This document shows, one piece after another, positions 1 to 8,127 of a DNA stretch of 38,861 nucleotides; position 1 is the stretch's first letter, and each line of letters begins with the position of its first letter. The DNA comes from Firmicutes bacterium UBA3914. GTDB lineage: Bacteria; Bacillota; Limnochordia; Darwinibacteriales; Darwinibacteriaceae. The stretch is taken from assembly GCA_002391385.1 (NCBI GenBank), contig DGEY01000040.1, positions 2,175 to 41,035 of the forward strand, read 5' to 3'. The notes below the pieces were generated by a model, which was not told the DNA's origin, did not search any database, and saw nothing but the letters and a program-made list of their open reading frames with translations. A program made the translations under genes and the position numbers.

Positions 1-652
1 CATCCTCCTCGATGGGCATGTACTCTCCCGGCCGCTTTTCCTCCACGATGGCATAGCGCCAGCGGCAGCTCTGGGCGCACTCACCCCGGTTGGCATCCCG
101 GCCGGTGAGGACGTTGCTCAACAGACAGCGGCCCGAGTAAGCCACACACATGGCGCCGTGCACAAAGACCTCAAGCTCACAACCGGTTTCCCGGCGGATG
201 CGGGCAATTTCCTCCCTGCTCAGCTCCCTAGCCAAAACGAGGCGGGTTACACCCAGCTCGGCCCAAAACTTGGCGGCCTGGTAGTTCACGGTGTTGGCCT
301 GGGTGCTCAAATGCAGGGGAAGTCCCGGCGCATACTGGCGCGCCAAGGCCAAAACGCCCACATCAGCGATGATCAAGGCATCCACCTGCAGTTCCGCCAG
401 CTCCTCCAAGTAGGCGGGGAGCTGGTCCATTTCCTCGTTGCGGGGGTAGGTGTTCACCGTAACGTAGACCTTTACTCCCCGCTCCCGGGCCAGGGCCAGA
501 ACCTCCTTTAGCTCCTCCGGGCTGAAGTTGCCGGCCTTGGCCCTCATCCCAAAGCCCTTGCCTGCCAGATAGATGGCATCCGCTCCGTATTCCATGGCCA
601 CTACGGCCTTTTCCATATTCCCCGCCGGAGCAAGTAGTTCCGGAAGTTTCAC
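1..652 (-). CDS. Peptidase U32 family protein (partial, C-terminus outside window)
   Basis: The first 217 residues are present; the rest lies beyond position 1. Translation starts at a GTG (652-650) preceded by GGAGGG, and the protein opens with the family N-terminus MKLPELLAPAGN, then the YGADAIYLAG strand. The U32 signature is intact: E-x-F-x2-G-A-M-C-x4-G-x-C-x2-S, followed by two more cysteines (GECAQSC), the cysteine set that in this family holds an Fe-S cluster. U32 members next to mltG in Bacillus (yrrN/yrrO, TrhP-type) act in prephenate-dependent tRNA uridine-34 hydroxylation, so an RNA-hydroxylation role is more likely than proteolysis; that is inference from position. It is the last gene visible in the alaS operon, 12 bp after mltG. 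Confidence 0.93.
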   Translation of the reverse strand, partial: MKLPELLAPAGNMEKAVVAMEYGADAIYLAGKGFGMRAKAGNFSPEELKEVLALARERGVKVYVTVNTYPRNEEMDQLPAYLEELAELQVDALIIADVGVLALARQYAPGLPLHLSTQANTVNYQAAKFWAELGVTRLVLARELSREEIARIRRETGCELEVFVHGAMCVAYSGRCLLSNVLTGRDANRGECAQSCRWRYAIVEEKRPGEYMPIEED

Positions 653-664
653 CGGCGTTCCCTC

Positions 665-1705
665 CTAATAACCGTACATCCTCCTGGCCCGCAGATGCTC
701 ATCGTACGTTCTCGTAAACTCATGGGTGCCATCGCGCCTGCTTACGAAGAAATAGTAATCGGTGTCGGCGGGCTGCAGCACCGCCAGCATGGACGCGAGG
801 CCCGGGCTGGCAATGGGCCCCGGCGGCAGGCCAGGATAGCGATAAGTGTTGTAGGGAGAATCGATCTCCAGATCCCGATAGAGCACCACCGGGCGATCCT
901 CTTCGGTCACGTAGCGCACGGTGGGATCCGCCTGGAGCGGCATGTCCACCGCCAAACGGTTCAGGTAGACCGAAGCCACAAGGGGCCGTTCCTCAGCCAC
1001 CATGATTTCCCGCTCCACAATGGAGGCCAGGGTAACCACTTCATGGAGGGAGAGGTGGCTTTCCTCCAGCAAAGGAAGTACTTCCTCCTCCACCACCTGC
1101 AAAAAGCGGGACACCATCTGCCCGATGATCTCCTCTTCCTTCTGCCCTTCCGAGAAGTAATAGGTATCGGGGAAGAGATAGCCCTCCAGGGAAGCTATGG
1201 GCAGATCGAATGGCAGCGCCTCCCCGAAGACCAGGTTGGCATTGAAGGCCAGCTCCATAAAGCGCTCCCTGTCCGCCAGGCCTTTCTCAGCCAGGAGCGC
1301 GGCAATCTGCTTGATCTCAAAACCTTCCGGGATCACCACCGGCACCAGCCGGACCCGTCCGGAGCGAATCTGTTCGATGATCTCCAAGGGCCGCATGTCC
1401 GCTCTGAGCAGGTAAGCTCCGGCTTGCAGCTCGTGCTGGGCACCTTCCAGCCTAACTAACAGCTCAAACAAGCTGGCGCTGGCGATGATCTCCTCCTGGG
1501 CTAGACGCTGCGCGATCTGCCTGGTGCCCATCCCCGGTTCAATGCGGACCACCTTGCCGGGGGCGTCCCCCTGGGAGTCTAGGGGCCTGTTGCTCACGAC
1601 AAAGAAAGCCGCCAGAGCAGCGCAGACCAGAACCATCAAAAAGAACAGAAAACGGACCATGCCGCCTTCGGTCCGTTTTGATGTTGCTTGCACAGAATCG
1701 GGCAT
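665..1705 (-). CDS. mltG: Endolytic transglycosylase MltG
   Basis: The protein has 346 residues, the usual size for the family. A short cytoplasmic segment is followed by one membrane anchor (about 17-38), a LysM-like subdomain (about 50-105) and the YceG/MltG catalytic domain. The catalytic glutamate is E231 in the motif T-L-A-S-I-V-E-R-E, and the downstream block YNTYRYPGLPPGPI is diagnostic. MltG cleaves nascent glycan strands at the outer membrane face and is thought to release or terminate peptidoglycan chains. The ATG at 1705 has a weak GGGGGTG ribosome site; an internal ATG (residue 16, just before the TM) is a possible alternative. In B. subtilis the orthologue yrrL occupies the same place in the alaS-ireB-ruvX-yrzB series. 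Confidence 0.96.
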   Translation of the reverse strand: MPDSVQATSKRTEGGMVRFLFFLMVLVCAALAAFFVVSNRPLDSQGDAPGKVVRIEPGMGTRQIAQRLAQEEIIASASLFELLVRLEGAQHELQAGAYLLRADMRPLEIIEQIRSGRVRLVPVVIPEGFEIKQIAALLAEKGLADRERFMELAFNANLVFGEALPFDLPIASLEGYLFPDTYYFSEGQKEEEIIGQMVSRFLQVVEEEVLPLLEESHLSLHEVVTLASIVEREIMVAEERPLVASVYLNRLAVDMPLQADPTVRYVTEEDRPVVLYRDLEIDSPYNTYRYPGLPPGPIASPGLASMLAVLQPADTDYYFFVSRRDGTHEFTRTYDEHLRARRMYGY

Positions 1706-1749
1706 AGAAGCACCCCCACGACACCACTAATCGGGCTGGGGCCTGAAGC

Positions 1750-2028
1750 CTATTCCTCCGACTCCAAAAAGGCCACTACCCGTTCGAACTCCTGGTCATC
1801 CTCGATTTCCATGAGAACCTCTTCACCGGCGTCATCGATTTCCAGCCTGTAGATGAGTCCGCCCTCTTCGGGATCGTCCAGGGGGAACAAAACCGCGTAG
1901 GCCTGCCCTTCAAACTCAAAATCATAGATGGCACACTCGTGCTCGTTGCCGTCCTCGTCTTCCAGCACAACGATATCGCTGAATTCGTGTTCGTGTTCGT
2001 GATCATCGTGGCCGTGTTTGTGCGCCAT
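1750..2028 (-). CDS. DUF1292 family protein (YrzB-like)
   Basis: This small acidic protein has 92 residues. It matches the DUF1292 pattern: D-I-V-V-L-E-D-E-D-G-N-E followed by a short beta-rich body and a C-terminal acidic helix (EFERVVAFLESEE). The function is unknown. The first 15 residues are unusually rich in His, Asp and Glu (HKHGHDDHEHEHE), a possible metal-binding tail not essential to the domain. An AAGGAG site lies before the ATG. The gene sits between ruvX and mltG exactly as yrzB does in Bacillus, so it is probably co-transcribed with them. Confidence 0.93.
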   Translation of the reverse strand: MAHKHGHDDHEHEHEFSDIVVLEDEDGNEHECAIYDFEFEGQAYAVLFPLDDPEEGGLIYRLEIDDAGEEVLMEIEDDQEFERVVAFLESEE

Positions 2029-2052
2029 AAGATCAACTCCTTCCTTTGAATG

Positions 2053-2469
2053 CTAGTTTGACCGCCTGCTATCCAAATATGCCTGTAAAATGACGGCGGC
2101 CGCCACCTTGTCGATCACTTTACGGCGCTTTGCTCGGCTCACATCTCCCTCTAAGAGGATCCGCTGGGCGGCCGCGGTAGAGAACCGTTCATCCCAATAT
2201 TCTACTGGGAGGGCAAATTCCCTCTCCAATTCCGCGGCAAATGCATATATTTTCTCCGCCTCCGGCCCGAAGCTTCCATCGGTTCTGCGGGGCAGGCCCA
2301 CCACGAATTTTTCCACATCGTACTCCTGCACAAAAGCCCGCAGGGCCGCAAAATCCTCCGCCAGACTCCTGCGCCGCACCACCGCCAGCCCCTGGGCCGT
2401 CCAACCCAGGGGATCGCTCACCGCCACCCCGATTGTTTTTTCCCCCACATCCAACCCCAGTACGCGCAT
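2053..2469 (-). CDS. ruvX: Holliday junction resolvase-like RuvX/YqgF
   Basis: The protein has 138 residues with an RNase H-like fold. Family motifs in order are LGLDVGEKTIGVAVSD (first acidic residue D7), VVGLPRRTDG, WDERFSTAAA and the final DKVAAAVILQAYLD helix. YqgF/RuvX proteins process 16S rRNA 5' ends and have been proposed as Holliday junction resolvases; the sequence cannot separate the two roles. The ATG at 2469 follows GGGGAG and lies 12 bp after the aldo/keto reductase stop, so the genes are in one operon. The B. subtilis counterpart is yrrK. Confidence 0.95.
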   Translation of the reverse strand: MRVLGLDVGEKTIGVAVSDPLGWTAQGLAVVRRRSLAEDFAALRAFVQEYDVEKFVVGLPRRTDGSFGPEAEKIYAFAAELEREFALPVEYWDERFSTAAAQRILLEGDVSRAKRRKVIDKVAAAVILQAYLDSRRSN

Positions 2470-2481
2470 GGCCCCACTCCC

Positions 2482-3426
2482 CTAAATCACTTTGATGGCA
2501 AATTCGGGGCAGCTGGCCCCGCAGTACCCGCAGTACACGCACTCCTCAGGCATGGCCACAACAGCCCTGCCGTTGTGCAGCGCCAGGGAGCCGTTGGGAC
2601 AGGCGGAAACACAGGAGCCGCAGCCTGTACACCAGTACTCGATGTGCAGCCTTCGGGTGGCAGCTGCGGGGGCAGGCAGGTCCCGGCGGCCTTGGAAGAA
2701 GGCCACGTTGCTTTCCACCTCCGCCACGCTTTTCATGCCCACGGCGATGGAGTGAATCTCGTCTATCTGCAGCAGATAATCCAGGGAGGCTGCCCACTCG
2801 CCCAAAAGGTGTCCGCCGCCCAGGGGTTTCATGGCATAGATACCCTTGCCCTCCCGGGCAGCTTTCGCTATGGCCGCGAGCATATCTTCCCGGCCTCCCC
2901 CCTGGATACCGATACCCGTCCGGTTGATCAGGGGCGAGATCACATCGATTTCCGGGATGGCGGTGGCGGCCAGCACCGCCGGGACGTGATGGGTGGAAAT
3001 GCCCACCGCCTGCACGATCCCGGCCTCCTTCGCCTCCAGCAGTACTTCCAAGGCTGGCCAGTGTCCCCGCAGGGTATGGCTGGATTCCTGCTCGTGCAGG
3101 AGAAAGATGGGAACCACTTCCTGCCCCAAGCCCCTTTGGGCCCGCTCCAGACTGGCCAGCATCCCCTCCCGGGTATAGGCATAGCTCTTGGTGGCCACCA
3201 CCACCTGCCCACGGCCGGGAAAGCGTTCCAGCGCCAGGCGGATGTGGTCGTAGGTGTCGTAAATCTCCGCGGTGTCCACAAAATTGACGCCCAATTCCAA
3301 GGCCCTCAGCAGCACGGCACTGCCTTCCTCAGGCGAGAGATTGCGCTGGAGGGGGCCAATGGTCAGGGCGCCAAAGCAAAGCTGGGAAACCCGCAGGCCG
3401 GTTCGGCCCAGTTCTCGGTACCTCAA
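2482..3426 (-). CDS. Aldo/keto reductase with C-terminal 2[4Fe-4S] ferredoxin domain
   Basis: I choose the TTG at 3426 (314 residues, MRYRELGRTGLRVSQL) because GAGGAG sits 7 nt ahead and this is the usual family start; a TTG at 3441 would add five residues. The AKR TIM barrel occupies about 1-250 with the catalytic set D51, Y56, K80 and H111. The C-terminus carries two CxxCxxC-x3-C clusters (C266/269/272/276 and C296/299/302/306), predicted to hold two [4Fe-4S] centres. Such ferredoxin-type AKRs occur in anaerobes; the substrate is unknown. The gene lies between degV and ruvX, an insertion relative to the B. subtilis order. Confidence 0.93.
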   Translation of the reverse strand: MRYRELGRTGLRVSQLCFGALTIGPLQRNLSPEEGSAVLLRALELGVNFVDTAEIYDTYDHIRLALERFPGRGQVVVATKSYAYTREGMLASLERAQRGLGQEVVPIFLLHEQESSHTLRGHWPALEVLLEAKEAGIVQAVGISTHHVPAVLAATAIPEIDVISPLINRTGIGIQGGGREDMLAAIAKAAREGKGIYAMKPLGGGHLLGEWAASLDYLLQIDEIHSIAVGMKSVAEVESNVAFFQGRRDLPAPAAATRRLHIEYWCTGCGSCVSACPNGSLALHNGRAVVAMPEECVYCGYCGASCPEFAIKVI

Positions 3427-3437
3427 TCTCCATCTCC

Positions 3438-4283
3438 TCAACTTCGACGTCGAAACAGCACACCTAAGGTGTTGGGGCCGCAGTGATTGGTGATGGTGCA
3501 GCCCGCTTCGGTTATGATGATCTCTTCAAAGTAGTCCTTTTCCTCCAGAAGAGATTTGACAGCCTGCACCAGTTCATCGCTGCAGCGCACATGGGTGATG
3601 AACGCCCGGCAGGGATCCAAATTACCATCCTGCTCCAATCTGTCCTGGACATAGAGCTTGACCGCCTTTTCGAAGTTGCCCCGGTACTTGCGCCCCACAA
3701 TCATGGCGCCATCCCGCACTTCGATGCTGGGCTTCATGCGCAGGATCCTGGCGCCGTAGGCGGTGATGGAGGAACATCTACCTCCCCTGGCCAGATAATC
3801 CAATTGATCTATGATGAAGCTGGCGTCGATTCTGGGTACGAGCCGCTCCAACTCCGCGGCGATCTCTGCGGCGGACTTGCCCTGGGCGGCCAAGAGAGCC
3901 GCTTCGTAAACCAGGTGCCCACTGCCGGTGGAAAGATTCTGGGAATCCACCACTTTCACCCCGGGAAAGTCCTGGGAAGCTAATAATGCGTTATTATAAC
4001 AGGAAGAAAAACCCGAACCTAAGCTGATGTGAACCACTTCATCTCCTTGGGCAGTCAGCTCTTGAAAATGCTTCTGGTACTCATACACGTTCACTGCCCC
4101 GGTCTGGCAGTGCCTGCCCGCCTCCACATGGGCAATCAGTTCGGCGGGGGTAAGGTCAACGCCGTCTTTGAAAACCTGATCATCCACGGTAATACTCAAG
4201 GGAATGATGACAATGCCGAATTTCTCCACTAGCTCCGGTGAAAGATCACACGTACTGTCCGCACTAATCCGCACCAACACCAT
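3438..4283 (-). CDS. DegV family fatty-acid-binding protein
   Basis: The protein is about 281 residues and matches DegV/FakB throughout: an N-terminal ADSTCDLSPELVEKFGI block, a central TGAVN and SLGSGFSSCYNNA loop for the fatty-acid carboxylate, and a VDSQNLSTGSG strand. FakB proteins present a bound fatty acid to the kinase FakA for phosphorylation and entry into phospholipid synthesis; FakA is not in this window. The start is uncertain. An ATG at 4298 lacks a ribosome site, while AAGGAG lies 3 nt before the ATG at 4283 and 6 nt before a GTG at 4280, so I use 4283. Its stop is 11 bp from the aldo/keto reductase start. Confidence 0.92.
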   Translation of the reverse strand: MVLVRISADSTCDLSPELVEKFGIVIIPLSITVDDQVFKDGVDLTPAELIAHVEAGRHCQTGAVNVYEYQKHFQELTAQGDEVVHISLGSGFSSCYNNALLASQDFPGVKVVDSQNLSTGSGHLVYEAALLAAQGKSAAEIAAELERLVPRIDASFIIDQLDYLARGGRCSSITAYGARILRMKPSIEVRDGAMIVGRKYRGNFEKAVKLYVQDRLEQDGNLDPCRAFITHVRCSDELVQAVKSLLEEKDYFEEIIITEAGCTITNHCGPNTLGVLFRRRS

Positions 4284-4329
4284 ACACTCCTTTGCCATGT
4301 CAGGAAACAGCTGGCCTGGGGCAACCCCC

Positions 4330-4593
4330 TCAAGCCTTTTTCAGATAGTGCTTCACCAATTCCTCCAGGATCACATCCCTGTCCACCTGCGCGATGAGAG
4401 AACGGGCATTCTTGTGGCTGGTGATGAACGTTGGATCGCCCGACATCAAGTAGCCCACAATCTGACCGAAGGGGTTGTAACCCTTATCCCGCAGCGCTTC
4501 ATACACCTGCTGCAGGATAGCCCTGACTTCTGAACCATCCTCTTCCCAGGCTCTGTAGCTGAACAGCGCCGTCTTGTCGTGGGCATCATTCAT
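4330..4593 (-). CDS. ireB: IreB family regulatory phosphoprotein (UPF0297/YrzL)
   Basis: This 87-residue protein has the family core GYNPFGQIVGYLMSGDPTFITSHKNARSLI and ends with an EELVKHYL helix. In Enterococcus IreB is phosphorylated on N-terminal threonines by the PASTA kinase IreK and regulates cephalosporin tolerance and peptidoglycan synthesis; here the candidate site is T8 (DKTALFSY). The ATG at 4593 has a good GGGGAGGG site 5 nt upstream; the in-frame GTG at 4611 is less likely. The position directly after alaS is conserved across Firmicutes. Confidence 0.95.
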   Translation of the reverse strand: MNDAHDKTALFSYRAWEEDGSEVRAILQQVYEALRDKGYNPFGQIVGYLMSGDPTFITSHKNARSLIAQVDRDVILEELVKHYLKKA

Positions 4594-4637
4594 GGTATCC
4601 CTCCCCTGCACGGTTTTCTCTAATCCTTATTCGGTAC

Positions 4638-7286
4638 CTAGGAAGCAATTCCCTCCAGAAGCTCCCGCAGGTGCCTGCGGCCCTCTTCCAAGGCCTCAGC
4701 CAACTTCTCAGGGAGGCGTCCACCAGCCTGCGCCATATCGGGTCTGCCTCCGCCTCCGCCTCCGCAGATCTGGGCAGCCTTTTTCACCACATCTCCCGCA
4801 TGTACGCCGGCCTTGGTCAAAGATTTGGACACCATGCTCAAAAACAGCACCTTGCCGCCGCTCTCGGCCCCCAGAAGGATCACCACCGGATCAAGGCGAT
4901 CCCGGATGCGATCGCCTAACTGCCGCAGTTCCTCGTGATCCTCCGCCTGCACCTGGGCCACCACCAGGGAGGCAGTGCCCACCTGTTCCGCAGAGGCCAG
5001 CAGCTCATCGAGGGAGCCCAACAGGCTTTGACGCTTCAGCTCGGCCAGTTCCTTCTCCAGGGCACGGTTGGCTTCCAGCAGGCGCTCCACCTGTTCAGGC
5101 AGCTGCTCCACTTTAGCCTGCAGTTTGCCTTGGAGCTCCCGCAGCACCTGCTCTTGACCGTGGATGTGGGCCAAGGCTTCGCTACCCGCCACCGCTTCGA
5201 TGCGCCGTACTCCCGCAGCAACGCTGCCCTCAGAGAGGATCTTGAACAGGCCGATCTCCCCAGTTGCCCGCACGTGGGTACCTCCGCAGAGTTCCAGGGA
5301 ATAATCCCCCACCTGCACGACCCGCACCTCATCCCCGTACTTCTCGCCAAACAGCGCCACCGCGCCCCTGGCCTTGGCGCTCTCCAAGTCGGTGATGGTG
5401 GGCGCCACCGGCAGGTTGCGCAGAATCTGGCGGTTCACTTCCTCCTCAATTCGCTTGAGCTCTTCGCCGCTGAGGGCCTGGAAGTGGGTGAAGTCGAAGC
5501 GCAGCCGCTTCGGTCCCACATAGGAGCCTGCCTGGTTCACGTGATCGCCCAAAACGTCCTTGAGGGCTTTATGCAGCAGGTGGGTGGCGGTATGGTGGCG
5601 GGCCGTCTCCAGCCTCTGATCCACGGCCACCACTGCCTTGGCGGGGCTGGCTGCGGCCACATAGCCCTTTTCCACCACCCCCAGGTGGCTGACCAGCCCT
5701 TCCACGGGTTTTTGCACATCGGTGATGCGCACCACACCCGTTGCGGTTTCGATGGAACCCTGATCTCCGACCTGTCCGCCGCTTTCGGCGTAGAAGGGCG
5801 TGCGGTCCAGGATCAAGGCCACCTGGTCCCCCTCCTTGGCGCTGTCCACGCTGTGGCCATCCACCAAGATCCCCATGATTTTGGCGTCCGCGGCTAGGCA
5901 GTCATAGCCCACAAACTCCGTGGTCACGACCCCCGCCAGTTCTTTGTAGGCTTCCAGGCTGCTGTCCAGGTAGCCGTGGGCCGTGCGGGACTTTCTGGCC
6001 CGCTCCCGCTGGGCTTCCATGGCCCGGCGGAAGCCCGCCTCGTCCACCTGCAGGCCGTCCTGGGCTAGAATCTCCCGGGTGAGATCAAGGGGAAAGCCGA
6101 AGGTATCGTACAGCTGGAAGACATCTTCACCGGCGATCTGATCTTGGCCAGAGGATTTGGCCTTGTCCACCAGTTCCTGCAGGAGCCTGAGGCCCTGCTC
6201 CAACGTGGCGCCGAAGCGCTCTTCCTCCAGGCGGATTACGTTCTTCACGTACTCCTGGCGCTCCACAAGCTCGGGGTAGGCCCCCTTCATCTGGTCCACA
6301 ACCCAGTCCACAACCTGCTCCACAAAGGGACCTTCAATGTGGAGGAGGCGCGCATGCCGCACAGCCCGCCGCAGCAGACGGCGCAGCACATAACCCCTGC
6401 CCTCATTGCTGGGCAGCACCCCATCGGCCACCAAGAAGGTCACCGCGCGCAGATGATCTACGATCACCCGCAGGGACATATCACTCTGGGGGCTCGCACC
6501 GTAGGCCACGCCAGCCAGTTCACCCACGGCGTCCACGATGGGACGGATGTTGTCCACCTCGAAAATGCTGTTCTTGCCCTGGAGCAGAGCAGCAACCCGC
6601 TCCAGGCCCATACCTGTATCAATGCTCTTCGCCTCGAGGGGTATATACTCGTCGCCTTCTTGATGGAATTGAATGAAAACCAGATTCCAAAACTCCAAGA
6701 AACGCTCGCAATCACAGCCGGGCCGGCAGTCCGGCTGACCGCAGCCAAACTCGGGCCCCCGATCCAGGTAAATCTCGGAGCACGGCCCGCAGGGGCCTGA
6801 ACCTGTTTCCCAGAAGTTGTCCTCTTTGCCCAGGCGCACAATGCGCTCCGCGGGCAGGCCCACATCTTTGTGCCAGATCTCAAAGGCCTCGTCATCATCC
6901 AAATAGATAGAAACCCAGAGCCGTTCGGGAGGCAGCTGCAGATGCTCCACAACAAACTCCCAGGCCCAGGGAATCACCTCTTTTTTGAAATAGTCGCCGA
7001 AGGAGAAGTTCCCCAGCATTTCAAAGAAGGTGGCATGGCGGTCTGTCTTCCCCACACTGTCGATATCGCCTGTGCGGATACACTTCTGGCTGGTGGCAAT
7101 GCGCGGCGCCACCGGCTTTTCCAAACCAAGGAAATAGCGCTTGAAGGGTACCATCCCCGCCACCGTGAGCAGCAGGGTGGGATCGCCGTGGGGAATCAAG
7201 GAAGCACTTGGCAGGATGCGGTGATCTTTACTCCGGAAAAACTCCAGGAACATGGTGCGGATCTGATCTACTGTATAGCTCTTCAT
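4638..7286 (-). CDS. alaS: Alanine--tRNA ligase
   Basis: This full-length bacterial AlaRS has about 882 residues. In order: class II catalytic domain (start MKSYTVDQIRTMFLEFF, then KCIRTGDIDSVGKTDRHATFFEMLGNFSFGDYFK), tRNA-recognition domain, editing domain with zinc motifs R-H-H-T-A-T-H-L-L-H and C-G-G-T-H, coiled coil, and glycine-rich C-Ala domain (GGGGGGRPDMAQAGG). The conserved start is the ATG at 7286; no strong ribosome site precedes it, and a TTG at 7298 with GGGGGG 9 nt upstream would add four residues. It is the first gene of the long operon running to position 1. No T-box leader is visible upstream. Confidence 0.97.
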   Translation of the reverse strand: MKSYTVDQIRTMFLEFFRSKDHRILPSASLIPHGDPTLLLTVAGMVPFKRYFLGLEKPVAPRIATSQKCIRTGDIDSVGKTDRHATFFEMLGNFSFGDYFKKEVIPWAWEFVVEHLQLPPERLWVSIYLDDDEAFEIWHKDVGLPAERIVRLGKEDNFWETGSGPCGPCSEIYLDRGPEFGCGQPDCRPGCDCERFLEFWNLVFIQFHQEGDEYIPLEAKSIDTGMGLERVAALLQGKNSIFEVDNIRPIVDAVGELAGVAYGASPQSDMSLRVIVDHLRAVTFLVADGVLPSNEGRGYVLRRLLRRAVRHARLLHIEGPFVEQVVDWVVDQMKGAYPELVERQEYVKNVIRLEEERFGATLEQGLRLLQELVDKAKSSGQDQIAGEDVFQLYDTFGFPLDLTREILAQDGLQVDEAGFRRAMEAQRERARKSRTAHGYLDSSLEAYKELAGVVTTEFVGYDCLAADAKIMGILVDGHSVDSAKEGDQVALILDRTPFYAESGGQVGDQGSIETATGVVRITDVQKPVEGLVSHLGVVEKGYVAAASPAKAVVAVDQRLETARHHTATHLLHKALKDVLGDHVNQAGSYVGPKRLRFDFTHFQALSGEELKRIEEEVNRQILRNLPVAPTITDLESAKARGAVALFGEKYGDEVRVVQVGDYSLELCGGTHVRATGEIGLFKILSEGSVAAGVRRIEAVAGSEALAHIHGQEQVLRELQGKLQAKVEQLPEQVERLLEANRALEKELAELKRQSLLGSLDELLASAEQVGTASLVVAQVQAEDHEELRQLGDRIRDRLDPVVILLGAESGGKVLFLSMVSKSLTKAGVHAGDVVKKAAQICGGGGGGRPDMAQAGGRLPEKLAEALEEGRRHLRELLEGIAS

Positions 7287-7349
7287 AGTGTGCCGCAAGA
7301 AGCGGTTCCCCCCATTCTTAAGCAAAAACGGACTGTCTCGCTAACAACA

Positions 7350-7378
7350 ATATTATCCAAGTGAGTTTCCCTTGTCAA
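7350..7378 (-). promoter_or_regulatory. Sigma-A promoter of the alaS operon
   Basis: On the minus strand there is a consensus -35 TTGACA (7378-7373), a 17-bp spacer and -10 TAATAT (7355-7350). The predicted transcription start is near 7343, giving a leader of about 57 nt to the alaS ATG. The leader is too short for a T-box. Confidence 0.88.
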
Positions 7379-7582
7379 CTTAGAAGCTGGCCAAGAAGGG
7401 CCACCGGCAAAGCCTTTCCCCTGGCTGCTGCCGCCTGCGGAGCAATCCTCAAAGGCCAAGCTGCTTCCCCTCTTCCGCACCCAGCGTCCCAAGACCCAAA
7501 AACCAGGGAATCGAGAACGCTTTTCGCTTTTTCCTATGCCAGCTGCCGGCCTTATTTCATAACATGGTCCAAGTTGGAGGGA
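7379..7582. other. Intergenic spacer between alaS promoter and plus-strand cassette
   Basis: This is the divergent control region between alaS (minus) and the plus-strand cassette. I see no third gene, no T-box or other riboswitch pattern, and no clear sigma-A promoter facing right. A CATAAC hexamer near 7558 is the only weak -10-like candidate. A 5-bp inverted repeat (TGGCC/GGCCA) lies close to 7388-7403 and is not followed by a T-run. Confidence 0.5.
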
Positions 7583-7596
7583 AGGAGGTGAAATGG

Positions 7597-8058
7597 ATGC
7601 CCTTTACTGTTCAACAGCTCAATGATGACAACACCGTAGGTATTGCCCAACTCACCCTGGGAATCAACCCAGCCGCGGCAATCTTTACCGAGACAGATTG
7701 GTCCGGGGGTTCCACTGCCACCGGCATCATCAACCTGGAGAACACCAGCGCACTGGATGTGAACTACTTCGTCTCTGCCGACTGGTATGCTGCCGCTGGT
7801 GGCACTCCCCAGGATGCCCGCATTCTGGCGGAAAGGCTGGAGATCACGGTGACTGCTGACCCGGGTGGGGCCAATGAAGAGCTGTACAGCGGCTCCCTGG
7901 CGGGCTTGATCCAGCAGCCCCCAGCTGGACGCCTTCTGGCGGCGGCGGCCAATGAGGACGTGGAATTTGAACTCAGCCTGCCTGACGCCAATGCCACCGA
8001 TCTCATTCAGGGTATGGCCATCGAGTTTGACCTGGTGTTTGTGGCGGTTGAGGTTTAG
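7597..8058 (+). CDS. TasA/CalY (camelysin)-like beta-strand protein without signal peptide
   Basis: I choose the ATG at 7597 because AAGGAGG ends 8 nt before it; an upstream ATG at 7564 would add 11 residues and lacks that site. The 153-residue protein is beta-rich. A segment like the TasA/camelysin core (GIINLENTSALDVNYFVSAD) is followed by LEITV...ELYSGSLAGL and a C-terminal SLPDANATDLIQGMAIEF strand, which resembles the N-x-Y-Q-G-x-x-x-x-F-x-F ending of matrix-fibre proteins. The family is normally exported, but there is no N-terminal hydrophobic signal here; residues 1-21 are instead polar with a motif shared with the next gene. It has no cysteines. It is the first gene of a plus-strand cassette, with a hairpin after its stop. 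The family assignment is from pattern, not a search. Confidence 0.72.
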   Translation: MPFTVQQLNDDNTVGIAQLTLGINPAAAIFTETDWSGGSTATGIINLENTSALDVNYFVSADWYAAAGGTPQDARILAERLEITVTADPGGANEELYSGSLAGLIQQPPAGRLLAAAANEDVEFELSLPDANATDLIQGMAIEFDLVFVAVEV

Positions 8059-8073
8059 TGCCTGAGAACAGCG

Positions 8074-8103
8074 GAAGGTGGTCAACATCTTGCGACCACC
8101 TTC
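8074..8103 (+). terminator. Intercistronic stem-loop after the TasA-like gene
   Basis: A perfect 9-bp stem GAAGGTGGT / ACCACCTTC encloses a 12-nt loop, 15 nt after the stop codon. No T-run follows (ACTCCCT), so it is more likely an mRNA-stabilising or partial-attenuation hairpin than a full terminator. It separates the structural-type gene from the two small downstream genes. Confidence 0.55.
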
Positions 8104-8127
8104 ACTCCCTAGAAAGGATGCTGAGAT

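Noticed and set aside
4739..4775. A low-complexity CTCCGCC-type repeat in the alaS end
   Set aside because: It encodes the normal glycine-rich C-terminal segment of AlaRS, so it is coding constraint and not a repeat element.
7287..7343. T-box leader for alaS (and, by the same test, for hisS and aspS)
   Set aside because: No TGGNACCGCG-type T-box sequence or specifier loop. The alaS leader is only about 57 nt, hisS has 63 bp of upstream gap, and aspS overlaps hisS.
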